Source: Bordetella petrii
GTDB lineage: Bacteria > Pseudomonadota > Gammaproteobacteria > Burkholderiales > Burkholderiaceae_B
Direction of reading: 5' to 3'
Length of the DNA stretch: 64,000 nucleotides
Assembly: GCF_000067205.1 (NCBI RefSeq)
Contig: NC_010170.1
Span: 806,001 to 870,000 of the forward strand
Both the position numbers and the translations under genes were made by a program. The notes under the pieces were generated by a model that saw nothing but the letters and a program-made list of their open reading frames with translations, did no database searches and had not been told where the DNA came from. Numbering within the stretch: position 1 is the stretch's first letter; every line of letters starts with the position of its first letter. Shown one piece after another: positions 16,947 to 24,547 of this stretch.

Positions 16947-16989
16947 TTCATGACAACGCGGCCCATTCCGCCGCAAGCCCTCCACCGCC

Positions 16990-17742
16990 ATGGCCGATCC
17001 CGCTACGACGCGCCCGCAGAAACCCCTTACCGGCCGCGTGCCGCCGCAAGCGGTGCGGCGCCGCGAGTTTCCGGCTCTGCCGGCCGAAATACTGCAGCGC
17101 TACGCCCGCATTGAAGACCTGACCGCCACCGCGTCCGACGCCATGGACAAGCTGGGCCTGGCCGGCGTGGTGCCGGCCTCGGTGCTGGCGCCGCAGTTAC
17201 CGGCGGCGCGCCTGGTGGGGCAGGCCGTCACCGTGCGCAATACCGAACGGCCGGAAGCCGTGGGCGCCGCCGCGCAGGCAGGCCAGAGCCGCATGGGCGA
17301 GCACGAGGCTTACAACCTGGCCGAGCCCGGCAACGTGGTGGTCATCGAAGGCCTGCCCGGCGTGTCCAACCTGGGCGGCCAGTCGGCTAGCGTGGCCCAT
17401 CGCGCGGGTTGCGCGGGCGCCATCGTCGATGGCGGGTTCCGCGATCCGCGCATGGCGCGCGCGCTCGGCTTTCCCATCTGGGCGCGCGGCGTTACGCCCA
17501 TTACTGGTAAGTGGCGCCTGCAAACGGCCGAGATCAACGGGCGCGTGCGCATCGGTGGCGTGGCGGTCGAGGCCGGCGACCTGGTGCTGGCCGATGAATC
17601 CGGCGTGGCCTTCGTCCCGTATGCGCAGGCGCAGGCCGTGCTGCAGGAAATGGAACACATCCAGGCCGGTGATCACCGGCAGCAACGCGATATCGCCGCC
17701 GGCGTCGACCTGCAGACGCTGGCAAGCACCAAATACAAGTAG
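16990..17742 (+). CDS. RraA-like aldolase/hydrolase family protein
   Basis: A 250-residue protein of the RraA/HMG-aldolase superfamily. The motif GAIVDGGFRDPRMARALGFP carries the Gly...Arg-Asp signature that positions metal and substrate in RraA-type aldolases; GNVVVIEGLPGVSNLGG and GDLVLADESGVAFVP are also typical. Characterised relatives are 4-hydroxy-4-methyl-2-oxoglutarate or oxaloacetate-acting enzymes. First gene of operon 2, with lactonase, Bug receptor, 2-hydroxyacid dehydrogenase and an HpcH-type aldolase behind it. Cleavage of a 4-hydroxy-2-oxo acid is the likely chemistry; the substrate is unknown. Confidence 0.8.
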   Translation: MADPATTRPQKPLTGRVPPQAVRRREFPALPAEILQRYARIEDLTATASDAMDKLGLAGVVPASVLAPQLPAARLVGQAVTVRNTERPEAVGAAAQAGQSRMGEHEAYNLAEPGNVVVIEGLPGVSNLGGQSASVAHRAGCAGAIVDGGFRDPRMARALGFPIWARGVTPITGKWRLQTAEINGRVRIGGVAVEAGDLVLADESGVAFVPYAQAQAVLQEMEHIQAGDHRQQRDIAAGVDLQTLASTKYK

Positions 17743-17771
17743 TCCGATAAACGTTCCTCAAAGAGGGAGCC

Positions 17772-18656
17772 ATGGAGACAAGTATTGAATGCGTGGTCGG
17801 CGCAGCCGACATCCTGGGCGAAGTGCCGCTATGGTGCGACCGCACGCTGCGGTTGTGGTGGGTGGACGTGCGGCGCAGCGCGCTGCAGTCGTACGACCCC
17901 GCCACGGGCCGGCACCAGGCGCGCCGCCTGCCTGAAGGCATGCTGGTGGGGTCGATCGCGCTGCGCGAGGCGGGCGGCTTTCTGCTGGCCACCAACACCG
18001 GCCTGTACCGCTACGATCCCGACGTGCCGCAGCCCCCGACGTTCCTGGCCAACCCCGAGGCCGACAAGCCGGCCAATCGCCTGAACGACGGCAAGTGCGA
18101 CCGGCGCGGGCGTTTCTGGGTGGGCAGCATGCGCGATGCCCAGCGCCTGCCCGAAGGCACCCTGTACCGGTTCGACCCCGACTATGCCTGCCATGCGCAA
18201 TTCAACGAGATCGTGGTGCCGAACTCGATCGCCTGGAGCCCCGACGACCGCACCATGTACTTTGCCGACACGCATCGGCAACTGATCTGGGCGTTCGACT
18301 TCGACGTGGATGACGGCGTGATCTCGAACCGCCGCGTCTTCAAGGACTGGACCCACCATCACGGCCGCCCCGACGGCTCGACGGTGGACAGCGAAGGCTA
18401 CCTGTGGAACTGCATGGTCGCCAGCGGCGAGCTGGTGCGCCTGGCGCCCGACGGCAGCGTCGACCGCGTCATCGCGCTGCCGGTCACCAACCCCACCTGC
18501 CCGGCGTTCGGCGGGCCGGACCTGGCCACGCTGTACGTTACCAGCCATTCGCAGCGCATTCCGCCCGAGCGCCTGGCGGCCGAGCCCTGGGCCGGCGCGC
18601 TGCTGGCTCTGGATGTTGGCGTGAAAGGCCTGCCCGAGCCGCGCTTTGCCGGCTGA
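17772..18656 (+). CDS. SMP-30/gluconolactonase-family lactonase (operon 2)
   Basis: A 294-residue beta-propeller lactonase. Metal-site segments are ADILGEVPLWCD (Glu), RLNDGKCDRRGRFWVGSM (Asn and neighbouring ligands) and PNSIAWSPDDRTMYFADT (Asn/Asp). It hydrolyses a sugar-acid or related lactone. It starts 29 bases after the RraA-type gene with GAGGGAG upstream of the ATG and is followed 18 bases later by the Bug receptor. The second SMP-30 protein of the window (8979-9908) is clearly divergent from it in sequence, so they likely have different substrates. Confidence 0.9.
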   Translation: METSIECVVGAADILGEVPLWCDRTLRLWWVDVRRSALQSYDPATGRHQARRLPEGMLVGSIALREAGGFLLATNTGLYRYDPDVPQPPTFLANPEADKPANRLNDGKCDRRGRFWVGSMRDAQRLPEGTLYRFDPDYACHAQFNEIVVPNSIAWSPDDRTMYFADTHRQLIWAFDFDVDDGVISNRRVFKDWTHHHGRPDGSTVDSEGYLWNCMVASGELVRLAPDGSVDRVIALPVTNPTCPAFGGPDLATLYVTSHSQRIPPERLAAEPWAGALLALDVGVKGLPEPRFAG

Positions 18657-18674
18657 ACGCACAGAGGAGATCTC

Positions 18675-19622
18675 ATGCGTATCCTGACTTTGATGCTGGC
18701 ACTGACCAGCATGCTGGTGGCCGCGCCGGGCGCGGCGAACGATGTGGTGCGGCTGGTGGTGCCGTTTTCGGCGGGCGGGCCGGTGGACCAGGTGGCGCGC
18801 ATCCTGGCGCCGGGCCTGGAAGACGCGCTGGGCGCTACCGTGGTGGTCGAGAACCGCGGCGGCGCGGGCGGCACGGTTGGCACCAACTACGTGGCCAAGT
18901 CCCCGCCCGACGGCCGTACCGTACTGATGGCGACTTCAGGCTTCGTGATCTCGTCGCAGACCACCGCCAACCTGCCGTACGACCCGCATAAAGACCTGGA
19001 ACCCCTGGCGCTGGTGGGCCAAGTGCAGACATTGCTGGTGGTGCGGCCCTCGCTGGGCGTGAATACCCTGGCCGAACTGGTGAAACTGGCCAAGTCCGGC
19101 AAGCCTCTGTCGTTCGGTTCTACCGGCGTGGGCGGCACCATGCACGTGGGCGGCGAACTGCTGAACCACGCCGCCGGCATCCAGGCGCTGCATGTGCCGT
19201 ATCGCGGCGCGGCGCCAGCCATTACCGCGCTGATGGCCGGCGAAGTCGATATGGTGAACGCCGACGTGCCCGTGCTGCAGCCCTATGTGAAAAGCGGCCG
19301 GGTCAAGGCGCTGGTGATCTACGACACCAAGCATTCCGTCGAACTGCCCGACGTGCCCGACGCCGTCGAAGCCGGGTACCCGCAACTGCTCATGAGCAAC
19401 TGGTACAGCGCCATGGTGCCCGCCGGCACGCCGCAGGCAGCGAAGCAGAAGCTAGAGCAGGCGTTTCTCGCCGCGATCCGCCGGCCCGACATCGCGCAGC
19501 GTCTGTCCGAAGCCGGCCTGCGCGGCCCCATGGGCACGGCCGACTTCCGGAAGAAACTGGACGCCGAGTTCGAGCGCTGGGTGCCGTTCCTGCGCGACGT
19601 CGGACTGAGCGCGAAAAAATGA
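18675..19622 (+). CDS. Bug/TctC-family periplasmic receptor (operon 2)
   Basis: A 315-residue tripartite tricarboxylate-type binding protein with a signal peptide ending APGAA, then VVPFSAGGPVDQVARILAPG and VVVENRGGAGGTVGTNYVAK, both family signatures. It likely binds the sugar acid or carboxylate processed by the neighbouring enzymes. No TctAB genes are adjacent. GAGGAGA lies upstream of the ATG. Its stop overlaps the next start (ATGA at 19619-19622), so translation of the dehydrogenase is coupled to it. Confidence 0.92.
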   Translation: MRILTLMLALTSMLVAAPGAANDVVRLVVPFSAGGPVDQVARILAPGLEDALGATVVVENRGGAGGTVGTNYVAKSPPDGRTVLMATSGFVISSQTTANLPYDPHKDLEPLALVGQVQTLLVVRPSLGVNTLAELVKLAKSGKPLSFGSTGVGGTMHVGGELLNHAAGIQALHVPYRGAAPAITALMAGEVDMVNADVPVLQPYVKSGRVKALVIYDTKHSVELPDVPDAVEAGYPQLLMSNWYSAMVPAGTPQAAKQKLEQAFLAAIRRPDIAQRLSEAGLRGPMGTADFRKKLDAEFERWVPFLRDVGLSAKK

Positions 19623-20587
19623 GCGACGCCGCTTTCACGCCCGTGCATCGTTTGCTGCAGCTCGGCCCACTGCCGCCCGGCCTGCAGCGCGAGGCCGCCA
19701 GCCGGTATGTGCTGGAGCCGCTGTGGACCCAGCCCGAGCCCGCGCGGTTCCTGGCCGAGCAGCAGGGCGCCTTCGACGGGGCCATCATGATGTCGCGCCA
19801 TGGCTGCTCGGCGTCCGTCATCGAATGCCTGGCCGCCGCGCCGCGTCCCGGCGTGGTGGCCTGTTTCGGCGTGGGCTATGACGGCATCGACCTGGCCGCG
19901 GCCCGCCGCCACGGCGTGCAGGTCAGCACCACGCCCGACGTGTTGACCGATTGCGTGGCCGATACCGCGCTGGGCCTGATGTTGGCCTGCGCGCGCCAAC
20001 TGGTGGCGGCCCATCGGCATGTGCAGGAAGGCGCCTGGCTGCAAGGGCCTTTTCCGCTGGCTACCCGGGTCAGCGGCAAGCGGGTTGGCATTGTCGGCCT
20101 GGGCCGCATCGGCCAGGCCATCGCGCGCCGCGCCGGCGGCTTCGACATGCCGGTGCGCTACCACGGGCGCAGCGCGCGCGCCGGCGTGCCGTACGAGTTC
20201 GAGCCTGACCTGCACGCGCTGGCGCGCTGGGCCGATTTTCTGGTGTTGGCCTGCCCCGGCGGGCCGCAGACGCGCCACCTGGTATCGGCCGACGTCCTGC
20301 AGGCGCTGGGCCCCGAGGGCTACCTGATCAACATCGCGCGCGGCAGCGTGGTCGACGAAGACGCGCTGGTCGAGGCCATCCAGGACGGCCGCATCGCGGG
20401 CGCCGGGCTGGACGTCTATGCCGACGAGCCGCGCGTGCCGGCCGGCTTGCTGGGCACCGACCGCGTGGTGACCTTGCCGCATGTGGCGGCATCCACGCGC
20501 GAAACCCGCCACGCCATGGAGCAGCTGGTGCTCGACAACCTGGCCGCCTTCTTCGCCACCGGCAAAGTGCTGACCCCGCCCGCCTGA
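19619..20587 (+). CDS. D-2-hydroxyacid dehydrogenase
   Basis: A 322-residue NAD(P)-dependent D-isomer 2-hydroxyacid dehydrogenase. The Rossmann motif is KRVGIVGLGRIGQAIA. The catalytic Arg lies in INIARGSVVDEDAL, a Glu follows in DVYADEPRVP, and the catalytic His is in TLPHVAAST. Relatives reduce glyoxylate, hydroxypyruvate or oxidise sugar-acid derivatives. Located between the Bug receptor (4-base overlap) and the NIPSNAP gene. Together with two aldolases it would handle the small 2-oxo acid produced by aldol cleavage; that is inference. Confidence 0.92.
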   Translation: MSDAAFTPVHRLLQLGPLPPGLQREAASRYVLEPLWTQPEPARFLAEQQGAFDGAIMMSRHGCSASVIECLAAAPRPGVVACFGVGYDGIDLAAARRHGVQVSTTPDVLTDCVADTALGLMLACARQLVAAHRHVQEGAWLQGPFPLATRVSGKRVGIVGLGRIGQAIARRAGGFDMPVRYHGRSARAGVPYEFEPDLHALARWADFLVLACPGGPQTRHLVSADVLQALGPEGYLINIARGSVVDEDALVEAIQDGRIAGAGLDVYADEPRVPAGLLGTDRVVTLPHVAASTRETRHAMEQLVLDNLAAFFATGKVLTPPA

Positions 20588-20602
20588 CGACCTGCCTGCC
20601 TC

Positions 20603-20932
20603 ATGATCATTGAACACCGCACCTATACCGTGCCGCACGGCACGCTGGACGATTACCTGGCGCGCTTCGAGCGGCAGGCGCTGCCGGTGCTGCGGCACCA
20701 TCTCGGCCACCTGGTGGGCGTGTATGTCAGCGAGATCGGCCCTTTGAACCAGGTGTTGCACATCTGGGCCTACGACAGCCTGGCCGATCGCGAGCAGCGC
20801 CGCGCCACCCTGGACGCCGACCCGGACTGGATCGCCTTCAAGCAGGGCAATCGCGGCGCGTTCATCGCGCAAGAAGTGAAAATACTGCGCCTGGCGCCGT
20901 TCTCGCCGCGTCCCGGGCAGCCGTCCGCATGA
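20603..20932 (+). CDS. NIPSNAP-family small protein
   Basis: A 109-residue alpha/beta-barrel protein. MIIEHRTYTVPHGTLDDYLA and the later NQVLHIWAYDSLADREQRRA are typical of the NIPSNAP domain. Bacterial NIPSNAP proteins occur in catabolic operons but have no settled biochemical role. It starts 15 bases after the dehydrogenase, and its stop overlaps the ATG of the HpcH-type aldolase gene by 4 bases, so it is cotranslated with a lyase. No catalytic residue can be named. Confidence 0.82.
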   Translation: MIIEHRTYTVPHGTLDDYLARFERQALPVLRHHLGHLVGVYVSEIGPLNQVLHIWAYDSLADREQRRATLDADPDWIAFKQGNRGAFIAQEVKILRLAPFSPRPGQPSA

Positions 20933-21747
20933 GCCGCGCCACGCCCTGCGCGCACAGTGCGCTGAAAGCCAGGCTGGCGCGCGGCGAGCTGGCCATGTCG
21001 CTGATCGTGCGCAGCGCGCGTGGCCCCGAGATTGCGCTGGTGGCTCGCAGCAGCGGCTTCGACGCGCTGTACATCGACCTGGAGCACAGCCCGCTGTCGC
21101 TGGATACCGCCAGCATGCTCTGCATTGCCAGCCAGGCGGCAGGCGTCACGCCCCTGGTGCGCGTGCCGCAGGCCAGCGCGGCCTGGGTGTCGCGCGCGCT
21201 GGACGGCGGCGCCATGGGCGTGATCGTGCCGCACGTCGAAGACGCGGCCACGGCCCGCGCCGCCGTGGCGCTGGCCAAGTATCCGCCGCTAGGGCAGCGC
21301 TCGGTGTCCACCACCTTGCCGCAACTGGCCTACCAGGCCATGCCGGCGGCCGAGTCGCAGTGCCTGCTGAATCGCGAGACGCTGGTGGTGGCGATGATAG
21401 AAAGCCGCCAGGGCCTGTGGCATGCCGACGAGATCGCCGCCGTGGAAGGCATCGACATGCTGCTGGTTGGCGCCGGCGACCTGGCGGCCGACCTGGGCGC
21501 CGCCGGCCCGGCCGTCCAGGCGGCGCTGCGCGACGCGTTCGATACCGTCATCGCCGCGTGCAAGCGGCACGGCAAGGCGGCCGGGGCAGGGGGGCTGGCC
21601 GGCCAGCTCGACCTGCTGGCCGAAGTCGTGGCGGCGGGCGTGCGCTACGTGTCGGCCGGCACCGATACCGGGTTCCTGCTGGCGGGCGCGCAGGCCAAGG
21701 TCGCCGCCATACGCGCGCGATGCCCGCCCGGAGCCGATGGCCGATAA
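20929..21747 (+). CDS. HpcH/HpaI-family class II aldolase
   Basis: A 272-residue aldolase of the HpcH/HpaI family. The segment FDALYIDLEHSPLSLDTASM contains the substrate-side Asp/Glu-His signature. MVIPHVEDA-like sequence (VIVPHVEDAATARAAV) and IESRQGLW followed by DMLLVGAGDLAADLG carry the metal-binding Glu and Asp. The family cleaves 2-keto-3-deoxy acids to pyruvate plus an aldehyde. It is the last gene of operon 2. Its stop codon abuts a cluster of DnaA-box-like 9-mers. Confidence 0.9.
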   Translation: MSRATPCAHSALKARLARGELAMSLIVRSARGPEIALVARSSGFDALYIDLEHSPLSLDTASMLCIASQAAGVTPLVRVPQASAAWVSRALDGGAMGVIVPHVEDAATARAAVALAKYPPLGQRSVSTTLPQLAYQAMPAAESQCLLNRETLVVAMIESRQGLWHADEIAAVEGIDMLLVGAGDLAADLGAAGPAVQAALRDAFDTVIAACKRHGKAAGAGGLAGQLDLLAEVVAAGVRYVSAGTDTGFLLAGAQAKVAAIRARCPPGADGR

Positions 21748-21748
21748 G

Positions 21749-21815
21749 TTGTCCACGGTTTGTGCACCGGGTTATACACGTGGTTTGCACGGGCTTATCC
21801 ACAGCCTTGTCCCCA
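21749..21815 (+). promoter_or_regulatory. Cluster of four DnaA-box-like 9-mers
   Basis: TTGTCCACG (21749-21757), TTATACACG (21772-21780), TTATCCACA (21795-21803, a perfect consensus DnaA box) and TTGTCCCCA (21807-21815) are all in the same orientation. The first three are spaced exactly 23 bases apart. They fill the gap between the aldolase stop and the tRNA-Lys(CUU) promoter. This could titrate DnaA or regulate the tRNA; it is not next to dnaA or another origin marker. Confidence 0.5.
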
Positions 21816-21864
21816 GGCTGGGCCGAGGGCGGTCAGGGTGGATGGTGGGCGAGAAAAAACCATG

Positions 21865-21870
21865 TATAAT
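21865..21870 (+). promoter_or_regulatory. -10 element of tRNA-Lys(CUU) promoter
   Basis: A perfect TATAAT lies 53 bases before the tRNA. No good -35 hexamer is seen 16-18 bases upstream, so promoter strength is unclear; a leader of about 45 bases would precede the tRNA. Confidence 0.45.
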
Positions 21871-21923
21871 CTCGTTCTTCTCGCGGCGGGGCTGCCTTTT
21901 ACACGGGGCGTTTCGCGGCTAGC

Positions 21924-21999
21924 GGGCTGTTAGCTCAGTTGGTAGAGCAGCGGACTCTTAATCCGTAGGTCGAGTGTTCGAGCCACTCACAGCCCACCA
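21924..21999 (+). tRNA. tRNA-Lys (anticodon CUU)
   Basis: The acceptor stem GGGCTGT (21924-21930) pairs with ACAGCCC (21989-21995); discriminator A and an encoded CCA (21997-21999) follow. The anticodon loop reads CTCTTAA, anticodon CTT. Its 5' half is nearly identical to the tRNA-Lys(UUU) at 1691, so the window carries both lysine isoacceptors. Confidence 0.96.
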
Positions 22000-22010
22000 G
22001 AATTCAATAA

Positions 22011-22050
22011 GACAAAGCCCTTACGGTATCTGCCGTAAGGGCTTTGTCTT
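22011..22050. terminator. Strong intrinsic terminator after tRNA-Lys(CUU)
   Basis: A perfect 16-bp stem starts GACAAAGCCCTTACGG (22011-22026) and closes with its complement at 22033-22048, around a 6-base loop. Short T and A tracts flank it, so it may work in both directions. It lies 11 bases after the tRNA CCA. Confidence 0.8.
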
Positions 22051-22387
22051 TGCAGGCTCGCAGCCGCCTTCGCACGACGCGGGTCTGTCAAGACTTCTGA
22101 CCGCTCCACATAACCTCTCCGCTGATCCAGCAACCTGCCATTCGGCCATCGGCATCGAAACGGGTACCTCAAGCCCCTTGCCGGTCTGGTCGGCCGCCAC
22201 GCCAGGGGCCGGTCAGTGCCGAGGCAAACACCACGGCGACAGGTTGCTATGGTCGGGCCGGTTTTGCAATCCAATCCGCGCCCTGACGCTTTATTATCTT
22301 GATTGATCGAATCATCACGCTTCAGTAGATCCGGCGGTCCGGGCGTCTGGCGTGTCCGCCAGCGTTGTCATCCGGAGCCCCAGCATC
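22051..22387. other. Non-coding gap, no convincing gene
   Basis: These 337 bases between the tRNA terminator and a small lipoprotein gene contain no reading frame with recognisable protein features on either strand. Local composition is less GC-rich than the surroundings near 22270-22320. Fragmentary codon-like stretches exist on the minus strand but in broken frames; a degraded gene is possible but not supportable. Confidence 0.4.
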
Positions 22388-22600
22388 ATGCAGATTTTCC
22401 GCTCGATATTCCTCGCCGCCCTGTTCGCGGCTGTGTGCGCGTCGGTCTCGGGCTGCGCCAATACGCCATCGCCGCCGCCCGAGCCGCAGGCGCAGCCCGC
22501 CGCCGGACCGCAACCCCGGCTGACGATCCAGGCGGGCGAGGGCGAAAAGCTGAACCTGCCCTGGTTCGTCCGGGATGCGCAGCACTGGATCAACGAGTAG
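22388..22600 (+). CDS. Small hypothetical lipoprotein
   Basis: A 70-residue protein starting MQIFRSIFLAALFAAVCA with the lipobox SVSGC (Cys23), so it should be lipidated and membrane-anchored. A Pro/Gln-rich stretch follows (PSPPPEPQAQPAAGPQP), then a short C-terminal segment ending LPWFVRDAQHWINE. The ATG at 22388 is chosen because the signal peptide begins there; GGAG lies upstream. No family is recognised. It is followed 49 bases later by a DUF1810 gene on the same strand. Confidence 0.65.
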   Translation: MQIFRSIFLAALFAAVCASVSGCANTPSPPPEPQAQPAAGPQPRLTIQAGEGEKLNLPWFVRDAQHWINE

Positions 22601-22649
22601 TTTCCCGCACGCCTTCAGCACATCGGCGCCCTAGCGCCAGGATGCATCC

Positions 22650-23075
22650 ATGAATCCGGACCCTTTCAATTTGCAGCGGTTCGTCGATGCGCAGACTAGC
22701 GTCTATGCCGAGGTGCTGGATGAACTGGCCCGTGGCCGCAAGACGACCCACTGGATGTGGTTTATCTTTCCGCAACTGCAAGCCTTGGGCCGCAGCGGCA
22801 CGGCCCGCCACTACGGCCTGGCGTCCAAGGAAGAGGCGGCGGCCTACCTGCGGCACCCCGTGCTGGGCGAGCGGCTGCGCCAATGTGTGGATCTGCTGCT
22901 TGGGTTGGGACAGACCGACCCCCACGCCATTTTCGGCTCGCCCGACGACCTGAAGTTCAGGTCGTGCCTGACGCTTTTTGCCGCGGTCGCGCCCGGCGAG
23001 TCCCGGTTCAGCGATGCGCTGGACCGGTTTTATCCGGAAGGGCCGGACAGGCTGACGCTGGACCTCTTGGGGTAG
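22650..23075 (+). CDS. DUF1810-family protein
   Basis: A 141-residue soluble protein. The N-terminal FNLQRFVDAQTSVYAEVLDE and the KTTHWMWFIFPQLQALG segment, with later HAIFGSPDDLKFRSCLTLFA, are the hallmarks of the DUF1810 family. The family has no experimentally established function that I can name with confidence. It is of typical length and intact. It may share a transcript with the preceding lipoprotein gene; the hairpin at 23162 may end it. Confidence 0.85.
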   Translation: MNPDPFNLQRFVDAQTSVYAEVLDELARGRKTTHWMWFIFPQLQALGRSGTARHYGLASKEEAAAYLRHPVLGERLRQCVDLLLGLGQTDPHAIFGSPDDLKFRSCLTLFAAVAPGESRFSDALDRFYPEGPDRLTLDLLG

Positions 23076-23161
23076 GGCTTGCGTCGTGTTCCACCGGGTT
23101 GATTACCGGTGCCGCTTCAGTCGGCCCGCTATTTTGTTAGTGCGCTCACCTGCTCGAACGA

Positions 23162-23181
23162 CCCGGATGGTTTCATCCGGG
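23162..23181. terminator. Hairpin between convergent genes
   Basis: CCCGGATG (23162-23169) and CATCCGGG (23174-23181) form a perfect 8-bp stem with a GTTT loop, between the DUF1810 gene and the convergent entericidin-like gene. A pyrimidine-rich CTTCGCTCTTT follows on the + strand. It probably terminates one or both genes. Confidence 0.5.
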
Positions 23182-23192
23182 CGCTTCGCTCT

Positions 23193-23324
23193 TTACCGCG
23201 CATTCTCCTGAATCTTCTCTCCGCCGCGTTCAATGTCTTGGCCGGCGCCGTGCATGGTGTTGCAGCCTGCCGTCACGCTGGCGGCGAGCAGAGCCATTAC
23301 GACCATCCATTTCTTGCTGTTCAT
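23193..23324 (-). CDS. Entericidin-family small lipoprotein
   Basis: A 43-residue lipoprotein: MNSKKWMVVMALLAASVTAG followed by Cys21 in a lipobox, then a short mature peptide ending DIERGGEKIQENAR. The GAGQDIERGGEKIQ pattern is characteristic of entericidin A/B-type proteins, tiny lipoproteins linked to envelope stress and programmed lysis in E. coli. AGGAGAAGG lies directly upstream of its ATG. It follows the ornithine cyclodeaminase gene by 14 bases on the same strand but has its own strong ribosome-binding site. Confidence 0.85.
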   Translation of the reverse strand: MNSKKWMVVMALLAASVTAGCNTMHGAGQDIERGGEKIQENAR

Positions 23325-23338
23325 ATCCTTCTCCTGGT

Positions 23339-24433
23339 TCAGGTTGAGAACTCGACTTGCACGCGCGGACAGCAAGTAGCGTGCCCGGGGCGGTGGCGGG
23401 CGGAATCTGCGGCGCCCGGCGCAAGCAGGATGGAATACAAGTTTCTGGGGTCGGGCAGGGCGGGAATCAACGCCACGTCGCGGCCCAGCCCCAGCGCGGT
23501 GACTTCTTCGTACAGCACGCGCAGCACGGAAAAATCTTCCATGGCGAAGCCCACGGAATCGAACACGGTGATGCCGGCATCGCTGGCGCGGCCGGCGGCC
23601 TGCCCGCGCAGCACCCGCCATAGTTCCGTAACCGGGAAGGCGGCATCCATTTGCTGGATGTCGCCTTCGATGCGGCTTTGCGGCTCGAATTCGACAAAGA
23701 CCGAGGCCGCGGCCAGGATGGCGGGGTGCAGCTCGGTTTTGCCGGGGCAGTCGCCGCCCACGGCGTTCAAGTGCATGCCCGGCTCGATCATGCCGGGCGT
23801 CAGGATGGTGGCGCGGGTCTTGTCCGCCGTGACCGTGGTCACGATGTCGGCGCCGCGCACGGCCTCTGTGATGCTGTCGGCCGCGATCACCGCCAGGCCT
23901 GGCGTGGCGGCCAGGTTGCCGGCCAGCTTGCGGGTGGCCGCGGGGTCGATGTCGTAGGCGCGTATCTCTGCAATACCGAGCAGGTGGTGGAACGCCAGCG
24001 CCTGGAATTCGCTTTGCGCGCCATTGCCGATCAATGCCATCGAACGCGCGCCCGGACGCGCCAGCGCACGTGCCGCCATGACCGAGGTGGCGGCGGTGCG
24101 CAGCGCCGTGGCCAGGGTCAGCTCGCTGACCAGCAGCGGGCGGCCGGTGGCGACCTCGGCCAGCGCGCCGAAAGCCATGACGGTGGGCAGGCCGCAGCGC
24201 GGGTTCTTCGGATGGCCGTTGACATACTTGAAGCTGTACAGCGCGTGGTCGGCGGCGGGCATCAGCTCGATGACCCCGTCGGGCGAGTGCGTGGCCAGGC
24301 GCGCTGATTTATCGAACTCCGGCCAACGCAGGAAGTCGGCGTGGATGGCCTGTTCGAGCCGCTTCAGCAAGCCGGGCAGCGTTCGCCGTTCGACCAGGGC
24401 GGCGACATCGGGAGTGGTAAGCAGCAGGGTCAT
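23339..24433 (-). CDS. Ornithine cyclodeaminase-family enzyme
   Basis: A 364-residue member of the ornithine cyclodeaminase/mu-crystallin family. YSFKYVNGHPKNPRCGLPTV near residues 75-95 and the NAD-binding segment SMALIGNGAQSEFQALAF are diagnostic, with FVEFEPQSRIEGDIQQMDA further on. It converts ornithine to proline with ammonia release, or a related imine reaction. The ATG at 24433 gives the normal length; the open frame to 24739 overlaps the divergent regulator. An Lrp/AsnC gene starts 114 bases away on the other strand and probably controls it in response to amino acids. Confidence 0.88.
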   Translation of the reverse strand: MTLLLTTPDVAALVERRTLPGLLKRLEQAIHADFLRWPEFDKSARLATHSPDGVIELMPAADHALYSFKYVNGHPKNPRCGLPTVMAFGALAEVATGRPLLVSELTLATALRTAATSVMAARALARPGARSMALIGNGAQSEFQALAFHHLLGIAEIRAYDIDPAATRKLAGNLAATPGLAVIAADSITEAVRGADIVTTVTADKTRATILTPGMIEPGMHLNAVGGDCPGKTELHPAILAAASVFVEFEPQSRIEGDIQQMDAAFPVTELWRVLRGQAAGRASDAGITVFDSVGFAMEDFSVLRVLYEEVTALGLGRDVALIPALPDPRNLYSILLAPGAADSARHRPGHATCCPRVQVEFST

Positions 24434-24547
24434 GGCGATCTCCGTGGCGCATGCCTTGATTCTGCGTTGCCGCACTGTCAAGAAACAGCTTGCATCCTGC
24501 GCAAAAAACCACGATAAGATGCCAAACCGGCGCCCGGAATTGACGAA

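Noticed and set aside
21924..22050. Integration site (att) at the tRNA-Lys(CUU) 3' end
   Set aside because: No repeat of the tRNA 3' end, integrase gene or mobile cargo is seen downstream.
22051..22387. Possible gene remnant after tRNA-Lys(CUU)
   Set aside because: Short codon-like stretches on the minus strand change frame repeatedly and match nothing recognisable; kept only as a non-coding gap.
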